DNA of 64,000 nucleotides from Bermanella sp. WJH001 (lineage in GTDB: Bacteria > Pseudomonadota > Gammaproteobacteria > Pseudomonadales > Oceanobacteraceae), in NCBI RefSeq assembly GCF_030070105.1, contig NZ_JASJOO010000002.1:124001-188000 (forward strand), in the 5' to 3' direction. Below, piece by piece: positions 18,666-25,990 of this stretch. Position numbers and translations under genes: made by a program. The notes under the pieces are model-generated. The model saw only the letters and a program-made list of their open reading frames with translations. It was not told the origin of the DNA and ran no database searches. The first letter of the stretch is position 1. Each line of letters starts with the position of its first letter.

Positions 18666-18679
18666 TTGCTTCAGGTCAA
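18666..18679 (-). promoter_or_regulatory. possible FNR/Anr box upstream of hemN
   Basis: On the minus strand TTGACCTGAAGCAA matches TTGATnnnnATCAA at 8 of 10 specified positions. It sits 56 bp before the hemN start codon, a plausible distance for activation near -41.5. A single imperfect site. Confidence 0.4.
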
Positions 18680-18704
18680 GCCAGTCGTGTGGAACACGAC
18701 TGGC
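18680..18704 (-). terminator. hairpin downstream of the solute-binding protein gene
   Basis: Perfect 11-bp stem GCCAGTCGTGT (18680-18690) with 18694-18704 around a 3-base loop, 10 bp after the stop codon of the minus-strand binding-protein gene. No T-run follows, so it may be Rho-assisted. It borders the hemN promoter region. Confidence 0.55.
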
Positions 18705-18713
18705 AATCATGAT

Positions 18714-19829
18714 TTAGAAATAGCTCTGCATAGGTACACTGCACCATTTGCCATTTGAGCAAATCGCTTTCACCCATAGACGGTGCTTGATGCGATTCAC
18801 TTGACGCTCTTTGGGCGCCATCATTTGTAAACCCGCTAACGTTTGAGCGTTTGGGTAAATGGTAGGGTCGTTCAAAATCTCTTCATCGACATACTGCTGC
18901 GCATTGAGCATAGGGCTTGGGTAAGCGGTGTAATTGGAATTACGACCAGAAACTTGAGCGCCCATCATGTAATCAATGAAGGTATAGGCCATGTCTTTAT
19001 TGGGGGCGTTTTTAGGAATGGCCATAATATCAATCCACATGGCGGCCCCTTCTTTGGGGATCACGTATTGAAGATCAGGGTTTTCAGCCACTTCGGTTAA
19101 AATGTCGCCCGAATAGCCCACGCCTAGGCAAATTTTGTTTTCTTTTAGATCGTCTGTGTATTGTGTGCTGTGTAAGTAGTTGATATCAGCGATGGTCTCT
19201 TTAAGTAATTGACCAGCAGACTGTAACTCTGATTTTGAACTGGTGTTGATGGAGTAACCCAGGTACTTAAGGGCTGCCGCAAAAATTTCATCACGCTCAT
19301 TTACGATGCCAATGCCGCATTTAGAGAGCTTTTTGCGGTATGCGCTATCGAATAATAACCCCCATGAGTGGTTACTTGGATCAATGCCGACTTTTTGTAC
19401 TTCTTTTGTATTGATGCCAATACCCGTTGTGCCCCACATATAGGGAATGCTGTACACATTTCCGGTATCCAGTAATTCAAGGCCGTTCATTACCACAGGG
19501 TTTAAGCTTGAAAAGTTTTTAAAACGGGCTTTATCTAGCGGGATGATTAAATCATTGTCCGCCATGATGCGAATAATGGCCGAAGCCGGAAATATCACGT
19601 CAAATTGGTTGTTTGGGTTAAAGAAGATTTCAGTGAACTCATCAACGCTATTGAATTCTGCGTATTCAATGGTCACGTTGTTAGCTTGTTCAAATTCTTT
19701 TAGTACATCAGGGTCAATGTATTCCCCCCAGTTTAATACTCGTAGGGTTTGTGGCGCACTGTGGGCTTGATGGGCAAATACACAGGCAAATAGGGTCAGC
19801 GATAAAATCGCCTTGATCAAGTTCGGCAT
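18714..19829 (-). CDS. periplasmic polyamine-type solute-binding protein (PotD/PotF-like)
   Basis: Exported binding protein of 371 residues with a signal peptide (about 1-25, ending HQAHSA). The mature start LRVLNWGEYIDPDVLKEFE and the segment PYMWGTTGIGIN are typical of spermidine/putrescine-binding proteins. No ABC permease or ATPase genes adjoin, so it either serves a transporter encoded elsewhere or has a sensory role. Ligand (putrescine, spermidine or another amine) cannot be settled by eye. Confidence 0.85.
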   Translation of the reverse strand: MPNLIKAILSLTLFACVFAHQAHSAPQTLRVLNWGEYIDPDVLKEFEQANNVTIEYAEFNSVDEFTEIFFNPNNQFDVIFPASAIIRIMADNDLIIPLDKARFKNFSSLNPVVMNGLELLDTGNVYSIPYMWGTTGIGINTKEVQKVGIDPSNHSWGLLFDSAYRKKLSKCGIGIVNERDEIFAAALKYLGYSINTSSKSELQSAGQLLKETIADINYLHSTQYTDDLKENKICLGVGYSGDILTEVAENPDLQYVIPKEGAAMWIDIMAIPKNAPNKDMAYTFIDYMMGAQVSGRNSNYTAYPSPMLNAQQYVDEEILNDPTIYPNAQTLAGLQMMAPKERQVNRIKHRLWVKAICSNGKWCSVPMQSYF

Positions 19830-19940
19830 TTTAGTCTCGGTATGATTTCATTGAAATTGGGGTAACGCGTATGCCTAAATGAGGTACTGCATGGCACATG
19901 TGAATTTAGGACAATTGTCTCGTTCTTACTAATGAGAAAG

Positions 19941-19962
19941 ATATATCCCCTAGGGGATATAT
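19941..19962. promoter_or_regulatory. 22-bp perfect palindrome, probable operator
   Basis: Each half reads ATATATCCCCT on its own strand, giving an uninterrupted 22-bp palindrome centred on CTAG. It is the only notable signal in the 302-bp gene-free stretch 19830-20131 between the divergent binding-protein and acylphosphatase genes. Without a loop it is a poor RNA hairpin and more like a protein-binding site; the C4/G4 core in AT flanks recalls CsoR/FrmR-family operators, though that link is only by resemblance. Confidence 0.5.
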
Positions 19963-20131
19963 TTGGTGAAAAGCCGCATATTTATTCGAGTTTTTGTGAT
20001 GGATTTCTATTTTTTATAACACTTGAAGCGCACTGACTTGTGCTTTGAGGGGGCATAACAAAGAACGAGTTGTTTGACGATGCTGTAATTGCCAGCCTAT
20101 ATTGGGGCTCGGCTTGTTTAAGGAGAGGGAT

Positions 20132-20425
20132 GTGCAAGCGCAACAGGATCAGCTACAGGCATACCATGTGTTCGTGTCAGGCAAGGTGCAGGGGGTGTAT
20201 TATCGTGCCTCTACGGCAAAGAAAGCGCAGCTGCTTGGGTTAAAGGGGTGGGTTAAAAACTTGGTTGACGGTCGGGTTGAATTGTTTGCTCAAGGGGATG
20301 CCGAATCTCTAGAGAAATTATTAAGCTGGTGTCAAAAAGGACCAATGTTGGCCAAAGTCAGTAAGGTTGAGTGTGAAGTGGCGCAAGTGGATGAAAAAAT
20401 GGCGCAGTTCGAGGTCATGCGCTGA
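20132..20425 (+). CDS. acyP: acylphosphatase
   Basis: Small (97-residue) enzyme hydrolysing acyl phosphates such as carbamoyl- or acetyl-phosphate. Catalytic R25 (GVYYRAS) and N43 (GWVKNL) are both present with family spacing. The GTG at 20132 is taken as start because AGGAG lies 6 bases before it; an upstream TTG at 20102 would bury this site. Monocistronic as far as can be seen. Confidence 0.92.
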   Translation: MQAQQDQLQAYHVFVSGKVQGVYYRASTAKKAQLLGLKGWVKNLVDGRVELFAQGDAESLEKLLSWCQKGPMLAKVSKVECEVAQVDEKMAQFEVMR

Positions 20426-20489
20426 CTTTCATGACAGGCCTTAGCCTGTTAATCTTAAGTTCATCATTCATCACTTTAAAATAATAATA

Positions 20490-20882
20490 ATGAATTCAAA
20501 AATGAACCCTCTATTTGTAGTTTGTATGACCTTATTTGCTTTGGCGATAACGGGTTGTAGTTCCATGCCTGGCGCCCTAGAAGGTAATGACTTAAGCCAT
20601 TTAAGTTTACGTGATAAACGCATGGCTGATAGCAAGGTAAAAGTTTTACAGGCTCAACCTCAGACCAGTAGCTCTTTGGGGCAGGTTAGCTCTAAGCGTT
20701 GTCAAAGCTCTATGTTCAGTGAAGCTCCAGAAGAAAAAACCTTAATAGTTGATATGAAAGCTGAAGCTTACCGCTTGGGTGCCAATGCCATTAGTGATGT
20801 AAAAATCGAGCAACAAGGTGCGATGGGTGATGGTTGCTGGAACGTGTATACCGCCACTGCGAATATGCTTGTGATTGAATAG
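20490..20882 (+). CDS. RcsF-like outer-membrane lipoprotein
   Basis: Lipoprotein of 130 residues. Signal peptide ends in the lipobox A-I-T-G-C23, with S-S after the lipidated cysteine, fitting outer-membrane delivery. The globular part (from about 65) resembles RcsF, the envelope stress sensor: a C-Q-S-S start, a helix with ...EAYRLGANA, and a C-terminal strand after G-C-W. Only two cysteines (C71, C116) remain, enough for one of RcsF's two disulfides. No other rcs gene is near. Identification is by pattern only. Confidence 0.55.
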   Translation: MNSKMNPLFVVCMTLFALAITGCSSMPGALEGNDLSHLSLRDKRMADSKVKVLQAQPQTSSSLGQVSSKRCQSSMFSEAPEEKTLIVDMKAEAYRLGANAISDVKIEQQGAMGDGCWNVYTATANMLVIE

Positions 20883-20903
20883 TTTTTATTATGTTTGAAT
20901 ACT

Positions 20904-20928
20904 AAGCCAGCTGATAGCTGGCTTTTTT
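20904..20928 (+). terminator. intrinsic terminator after the lipoprotein gene
   Basis: Nine-bp perfect stem AAGCCAGCT (20904-20912) with 20916-20924, 3-base loop, then a T-run. It lies between convergent genes and ends the lipoprotein transcript. Confidence 0.88.
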
Positions 20929-20939
20929 GTGCCTGCAAA

Positions 20940-21233
20940 TTATACCTCTTGGTATCCTTTTGGCGCTTTACCTTGAATGAAAAACGCAAAGGCTAATATT
21001 TCAGCCACTAAGCGGTAAAGTTCTGGTGGGATGTTATCGCCAATACTCATGGTGCTTAATTGCTCTAATAATTCTGGGTTTTCATAAATGGGGATGCCTG
21101 CGTCATAGGCAATGTCGACCAATTCTTGAGCGGCTCCTCCAAAGCGTTTTTCGCTAATAATGGGTGCTTGGCCGCCATCGTAAAACAGCGCTAAGGCTTG
21201 CTCAATTTCGTGTTTGGGGATGAGGTTATTCAT
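20940..21233 (-). CDS. FlhB C-terminal-like protein (EscU/YscU/HrcU family)
   Basis: Small protein (97 residues) equivalent to the cytoplasmic export-switch domain of FlhB without its membrane part. Recognisable segments are ALALFYDGGQAPII, GIPIYENPELLEQL and IPPELYRLVAEILAF. The autocleavage NPTH motif of true FlhB is absent. The ATG at 21233 is preferred (AGGTG 5 bases upstream) over a GTG six bases earlier. It starts 9 bp after the FliK-like gene, so the two form an operon; such small paralogues are thought to modulate flagellar export specificity. Confidence 0.85.
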   Translation of the reverse strand: MNNLIPKHEIEQALALFYDGGQAPIISEKRFGGAAQELVDIAYDAGIPIYENPELLEQLSTMSIGDNIPPELYRLVAEILAFAFFIQGKAPKGYQEV

Positions 21234-21242
21234 AAGCACCTA

Positions 21243-23048
21243 TCAAGTATGAACATCGATTAACGATTGTTGGATCGGTTGGTGTAGGGGTTTAGGTGCA
21301 CCATGTTTACTGGTGACACTGTCAATTTTGAAGCCGGCCTGTTCTAACTTGTTCTTAATGAGGGGTATGTGTTGATGCAACTTTTTCAATTGCTCGGCCT
21401 CACTTGCCCATAATGTGACGGACAGTTGCTCTTGTTTGAGGTGGCTTTCAATGGCAAATGCCTGAGTGGTTTGTTGGGCAAAGCGTAAGATTAAGTGCCA
21501 ACCTTGAGCGGACGCCTCTTTTGTTTGTGATGGTGTGTGTTGCTTGCATTCAAAATCACACCACTGAATTTGGTTTTGATGCACATAAGGCAATGAAAGT
21601 TGAAACTGAGTATTGTCTTGAGTGTTAAAAAAACGGTTTTGTATTTGGTCGTGCGTGAGTTTAGATAAACTTTGATTAATGCCCAGTAATTGGCGTAACA
21701 ATGATGATTCGTTGTCGTTTTGATTAAGGCTGTTTGATAGGGCAAAAAGGGTTTGCTGTAATTGTGGCTGCACGGCTAATGATTTTGGCCAAATGGATTC
21801 AGCTTGGTTGTCACTGGCTGCTTTGGGCATCATGAGTATGGAGAGCCACTGACTGAGATCCTGAAATGTCTTGATACCTGCCCCAGCGTTTGCCCCTTGA
21901 AATGAAGAAGCAGGCCAATTTGGTATGAAGCTGTCCTTGCGCTGCATAAGCTGTTTGCTTAGCTGCTCTAGTAATTGGTGTTGGTTTTGAATTAACCAAT
22001 TTTTATGGTCATGCTTTAAAACTGGATGACTGCTGGATGACGTTAACGTTTGGCTTAATGGGCTTTTAAAACTGTCAGTCATATTTGTGTTTGAAACAGA
22101 AGGCTGTTGCACACCAGGTGTATTTTGAAGGGCTGAGCTGTTTAGAGTTGGTATGTTTGCCTGTGAGTTTTTGGGCGTTGTGTTCGATATTTTTTGTTGG
22201 AGCAAGCTGACCCACTTTTGAATATTTTGTTCTACCTGAGCCATTTTGTTTTGCATGTTGCCATGAAGGCTGGGTTGAGGGGTCTCGGCATTGGGGATGT
22301 TCAGTGTTGGTTCTTTACCTTTAGTTGTTTGTGAGTGCAGTTGAAGCAATTGGGTTAATTTGGCTTCAAAGTTTTGCCCGCTATCCATAACCGCTTGTTT
22401 GAGCGTGTTGGGCGCAAGGGGAATATGGCTTTGCAAGGTAGTTTTGGGTAACGGGGTCAGTGGAAACTTAAGTGGTGTTTCTTTATGTGTAATTTGATGG
22501 TTATCAATAAGCGTAATGGGTTTTAAGGTAAAATTCTGCGCCACAAATTGTGATCGAAATTGATTTAAGGGTGTCTGTGTTTGAGCGCTTTGAATCGTAA
22601 GCTTACCTTCGGGGCTTTGCTGTAATAAAACTTGGCTGTTTGCTGCTACGGGCCGATTAGAGAGAATGCTAATGGCTCCTTTCACACTTAAAAGCTTAAT
22701 TAATACCAGTTTTACGTTATTCGGCAGTGGTGTTTCTTTGTTTAAACTTTGCGCAATATTTGAAAGGTTTAACTTTTCACTGATGCCACCGCCTATAGCT
22801 TGGCTGGTTGGGCTTGTATTGGGTGTTTGTCCGTTTAACAACGCTAATTGATTTAGAACTTGCTGATTTTGGCTTGGCGGTAATGTTTGGCTGGATTCCA
22901 CTTTGGCCCAGGTGTTAATTAGTGCTTGAATGCTTGAGTTTGCAAGGGGCGCTGGCGAACTGGAACCGCTCACCTGGACGCCTTTTGATGGGGCTTGAGT
23001 TGGTGAGGGCGATTGCACGTTAATTGTCGGTTCGTGTGGAAGTTTCAT
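21243..23048 (-). CDS. FliK-like flagellar hook-length control protein
   Basis: Low-complexity protein of 601 residues, very rich in Gln, Ser, Pro, Leu and Asn over residues 1-~480, with a compact C-terminal domain (about 490-590) resembling the FliK Flg_hook domain that signals the export switch. Paired with the FlhB-tail paralogue just downstream; FliK and FlhB interact physically in flagella, which supports the pairing. No other flagellar gene is in this window. It is divergent from the ccm operon, an order also seen in pseudomonads. It may be a second FliK rather than the main one. Confidence 0.7.
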   Translation of the reverse strand: MKLPHEPTINVQSPSPTQAPSKGVQVSGSSSPAPLANSSIQALINTWAKVESSQTLPPSQNQQVLNQLALLNGQTPNTSPTSQAIGGGISEKLNLSNIAQSLNKETPLPNNVKLVLIKLLSVKGAISILSNRPVAANSQVLLQQSPEGKLTIQSAQTQTPLNQFRSQFVAQNFTLKPITLIDNHQITHKETPLKFPLTPLPKTTLQSHIPLAPNTLKQAVMDSGQNFEAKLTQLLQLHSQTTKGKEPTLNIPNAETPQPSLHGNMQNKMAQVEQNIQKWVSLLQQKISNTTPKNSQANIPTLNSSALQNTPGVQQPSVSNTNMTDSFKSPLSQTLTSSSSHPVLKHDHKNWLIQNQHQLLEQLSKQLMQRKDSFIPNWPASSFQGANAGAGIKTFQDLSQWLSILMMPKAASDNQAESIWPKSLAVQPQLQQTLFALSNSLNQNDNESSLLRQLLGINQSLSKLTHDQIQNRFFNTQDNTQFQLSLPYVHQNQIQWCDFECKQHTPSQTKEASAQGWHLILRFAQQTTQAFAIESHLKQEQLSVTLWASEAEQLKKLHQHIPLIKNKLEQAGFKIDSVTSKHGAPKPLHQPIQQSLIDVHT

Positions 23049-23097
23049 TAAACCTTCAATAATTTAGGAATCTGCCGTAAATGCGCGTTATTTTGTA

Positions 23098-23103
23098 TAT
23101 AAT
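23098..23103 (+). promoter_or_regulatory. -10 element of the ccm operon promoter
   Basis: A consensus TATAAT lies 109 bp before the ccmA GTG. No convincing -35 hexamer is seen at the right spacing, so the promoter may be weak or activator-dependent. Confidence 0.4.
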
Positions 23104-23211
23104 GCCGCGCGCCTATTTGGTCTGTACATAGTTGATATCGGCCAGATATTGGGTGAATTAAACATTTAGTATAGAAGTTGTGGTTTAAATCTCTTCGAAT
23201 TAGGAGCCTTT

Positions 23212-23874
23212 GTGCCTCATTTTGATCAACAAAATACGACAGATACGTCAGTAGCACTGATAAGCGGCCGTGCTTTGCTGTGTGAGCGTGATGATCGAAT
23301 ATTGTTTGAGGCACTGGATTTTGACTGGCGCTCAGGCCAAATTGTTCGCATATCTGGTCCAAATGGCGCAGGTAAGAGTACATTAATACGGATTGTATTA
23401 GGGTTGGGCGCCTCATTTGACGGGGCATTGTTTTTTAAAGGCGAGCCTATGCAACGAGCTCGCTATGATTTTCGCAGCCAACTTTTATATCTAGGCCATC
23501 AAGTGGGGATTAAAACCAGCCTCACCCCTGAAGAAAATTTAAATTGGTTATGCCCGCAAGCCAGCAAAGATCAGATCTATGGTGCCCTTGCGAAAGTCGG
23601 CTTACATGGTTTTGAAGATGTACTGGCCCAAGGATTGTCGGCAGGCCAGCAACGAAGGGTTGCCCTAGCTCGGCTGTATTTAGAGGAAAAGTCCATCTGG
23701 ATTTTAGATGAGCCTTTTACCGCGATTGATAAAGATGGTGTGGCGCAGCTAGAACAACGTATTATCGAACATGCGAAAGATGGTGGTTTGGTCGTGTTAA
23801 CCACTCATCATCAATTCGATTTTGATGTAGATGAATTAGTGCTGGGTGCTCAATCAGTAGAAGGTGTAAATTAA
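23212..23874 (+). CDS. ccmA: cytochrome c maturation ABC ATPase CcmA
   Basis: ATPase subunit (220 residues) of the CcmABCD complex that releases holo-CcmE from CcmC. Walker A is GPNGAGKST (49-57), signature LSAGQ (142-146), Walker B WILDEP (163-168). The start is GTG with TAGGAG 6 bases before it. First gene of a tight nine-gene operon ccmABCDEFGHI on the plus strand; ccmB begins one base after its stop. Confidence 0.96.
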   Translation: MPHFDQQNTTDTSVALISGRALLCERDDRILFEALDFDWRSGQIVRISGPNGAGKSTLIRIVLGLGASFDGALFFKGEPMQRARYDFRSQLLYLGHQVGIKTSLTPEENLNWLCPQASKDQIYGALAKVGLHGFEDVLAQGLSAGQQRRVALARLYLEEKSIWILDEPFTAIDKDGVAQLEQRIIEHAKDGGLVVLTTHHQFDFDVDELVLGAQSVEGVN

Positions 23875-23875
23875 C

Positions 23876-24553
23876 ATGGCGCACTCATCACCTTTAATTG
23901 CTTTATTTAAGCGAGATTTGTTAATTGCTTTTCGTAATCGCGGTGAACTCCTCAACCCTCTGATGTTCTTTTTAATGGTGGCCAGTTTGTTCCCCTTGGC
24001 TGTGACGCCTGATCCTAAGTTTTTAGGGTTAATTGCCCCTGGTATTATTTGGGTGGGAGCATTATTAGCCACATTGTTGTCTTTAGATTTGATGTTTAAA
24101 AGTGATTATGAGGACGGCAGTCTTGAACAAATGCTGTTGCAGCCTCAACCCACTTTACTGTTTGTACTGGTAAAAACCTTACTGCATTGGTTGACGGCAG
24201 GATTACCTCTAACAATCTTGGCCCCGTTACTAGGCGTTATGTTGGCGTTACCTGAAGGGGGTTACTGGCCCCTGGTGTTCAGTTTGTTACTGGGGACGCC
24301 TATCTTAAGTTTATTAGGTTCAATTGGTGCCGGCTTAACGGTAGGGCTTAAAAAGGGGGGAATGTTGGTGCCACTTCTTATTTTGCCACTTTATATACCG
24401 GTTTTAATTTTTGCTGCCAGCTCCGTGCAAGCCGGTGTGGATGGCAATAGCTATACAGGTCATTTGGCATTTTTGGGTGCTTATTTAGCATTAATGTTCG
24501 TACTGGCGCCTGTTGCCAGTGCCGCGGCGTTGAAAATTTCAATCGCCCGTTAA
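23876..24553 (+). CDS. ccmB: haem exporter permease CcmB
   Basis: Membrane subunit (225 residues, about six helices) of the CcmABCD complex. The N-terminus (ALFKRDLLIAFR) and the loop after the second helix (SDYEDGSLEQMLLQP) are characteristic. It works with CcmA in using ATP to free haem-loaded CcmE. One base separates it from ccmA. Confidence 0.95.
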   Translation: MAHSSPLIALFKRDLLIAFRNRGELLNPLMFFLMVASLFPLAVTPDPKFLGLIAPGIIWVGALLATLLSLDLMFKSDYEDGSLEQMLLQPQPTLLFVLVKTLLHWLTAGLPLTILAPLLGVMLALPEGGYWPLVFSLLLGTPILSLLGSIGAGLTVGLKKGGMLVPLLILPLYIPVLIFAASSVQAGVDGNSYTGHLAFLGAYLALMFVLAPVASAAALKISIAR

Positions 24554-24582
24554 AGAAGAATTATTTTATAAGGTCGTTTTAT

Positions 24583-25341
24583 ATGTGGTCTGCACTTAAA
24601 AGACTCTATCATCAGCTGGGTTCACCTAAGTGGTTTTATGAAATCACCTCCCGCTGGTCACCTTGGTTCTTATGGATCGGTAGCGCACTGATGCTGGTGG
24701 GGGTTGTCTGGGGGCTGGCATTTGCACCCGCTGATTACCTACAGGGTAATAGCTTTCGTATTATTTATATTCATGTTCCTGCTGCTTTATTAAGCCAAAG
24801 CGCCTATATCATGATGGCCGTTGCTGGTTTAGTAGGCTTGGTATGGAAGATGAAAATGTCGTTTGTGGTGGGTAAAACCATCGCACCCATAGGCGCAGGT
24901 TTAGCGGTCGTGGCGTTGGTTACTGGTGCCATTTGGGGTAAGCCTACCTGGGGGACATGGTGGGTTTGGGATGCTCGCTTAACCTCAATGCTCATATTGC
25001 TGTTTTTATATATGGGTGTAATGGCCATTTATAACGCTATTGAAAGTGAAGAGATGGCCAATAAAGCCGCCGCGGTTTTAGCACTGGTGGGCAGTATTAA
25101 TATTCCGATTATTAAATACAGCGTGGAATGGTGGAATACCTTGCATCAGCCGGCCACGATTACACTGACCAAAAAACCGACAATGGCGCCTGAAATGTTC
25201 ATTCCATTGATGTTAACTATTATCGGATTTTACTGCTGGTTTGCGGTTTGGGTGTTTGCACGTACACGGAATGAAATTTTATGGCGTGAGCGTCGAACTA
25301 AATGGGTAAAAAGCCTTCTTAGCACGGGAGCGAATCACTAA
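24583..25341 (+). CDS. ccmC: haem-handling protein CcmC
   Basis: Six-helix inner-membrane protein (252 residues) that presents haem to CcmE. It carries the tryptophan-rich WWD motif (GTWWVWDARLTSML) between conserved histidines (IHVPAA and later TLHQPA). Its stop codon overlaps the ccmD start (TAATG). Confidence 0.96.
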   Translation: MWSALKRLYHQLGSPKWFYEITSRWSPWFLWIGSALMLVGVVWGLAFAPADYLQGNSFRIIYIHVPAALLSQSAYIMMAVAGLVGLVWKMKMSFVVGKTIAPIGAGLAVVALVTGAIWGKPTWGTWWVWDARLTSMLILLFLYMGVMAIYNAIESEEMANKAAAVLALVGSINIPIIKYSVEWWNTLHQPATITLTKKPTMAPEMFIPLMLTIIGFYCWFAVWVFARTRNEILWRERRTKWVKSLLSTGANH

Positions 25342-25514
25342 TGTTTTTTGATAGCTTCGCAGAATTTATTAATATGGGCGGTCATGGCATGTTTGTTTGG
25401 CTAAGCTACGGCGTTGCCGGTTTGGTTGTAGCACACAATTTCATCAGCCCATTGTTAACCCGAAAAAAAGTCATTAAAGATATTGAGCGCCAGATGCGCC
25501 GGGAGCAGAAGTAA
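25341..25514 (+). CDS. ccmD: haem exporter accessory protein CcmD
   Basis: Very small protein (57 residues): one transmembrane helix (about 17-37) preceded by [11 protein letters not shown] and followed by a basic tail with [15 protein letters not shown]. This is the usual CcmD layout (M.G....YVW.SYG). It stabilises CcmABC with CcmE. Start and stop overlap the neighbours by one base (TAATG at both ends), a sign of translational coupling. Confidence 0.93.
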   Translation: MFFDSFAEFINMGGHGMFVWLSYGVAGLVVAHNFISPLLTRKKVIKDIERQMRREQK

Positions 25515-25975
25515 TGCATCCACAACGTAAACAAAAATTGTTCATTATTTTATTCATGCTGGGGGGGATTGCTCTGGCGGTGACGCTGATGTTGGTGGCG
25601 TTGAAAGAAAATATTAATTTATTCTATACCCCGACACAAATTGCAGCAGGTGAAGCACCTGTCAATCGCACAATTCGAGCGGGTGGTATGGTAGTTGAGG
25701 GCAGTGTCTCCCGTGCAAAAGATGGGTTAACCGTTCAGTTTGATGTAACGGATGGGAAAGACATAGTAACGATTCAATATGAAGGTATTTTGCCGGACTT
25801 GTTCCGTGAAGGGCAAGGCATAGTGGCATTGGGTAAGCTTAATGAAAACAAGGTATTTATTGCCTCGGAAGTGTTAGCTAAACATGACGAGAACTATATG
25901 CCGCCAGAAGTCGCCGATGCCTTAGAGAAAGCGCATAACGACGGTACTCAAGATGTTAAAAGCGCCCGCTACTAA
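25514..25975 (+). CDS. ccmE: periplasmic haem chaperone CcmE
   Basis: Membrane-anchored haem chaperone of 153 residues: an N-terminal helix (9-29), then an OB-fold domain. H124 in [10 protein letters not shown] is the residue that binds haem covalently (H130 in E. coli), and the conserved tyrosine follows four residues later. Coupled to ccmD by a TAATG overlap. Confidence 0.96.
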   Translation: MHPQRKQKLFIILFMLGGIALAVTLMLVALKENINLFYTPTQIAAGEAPVNRTIRAGGMVVEGSVSRAKDGLTVQFDVTDGKDIVTIQYEGILPDLFREGQGIVALGKLNENKVFIASEVLAKHDENYMPPEVADALEKAHNDGTQDVKSARY

Positions 25976-25990
25976 TTTAGGAGATAAAAC

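Noticed and set aside
23048-23428. Open frame of 126 codons on the minus strand opposite ccmA
   Set aside because: It overlaps the start and first third of ccmA, shows no family pattern and has no ribosome site; a shadow of the real gene.
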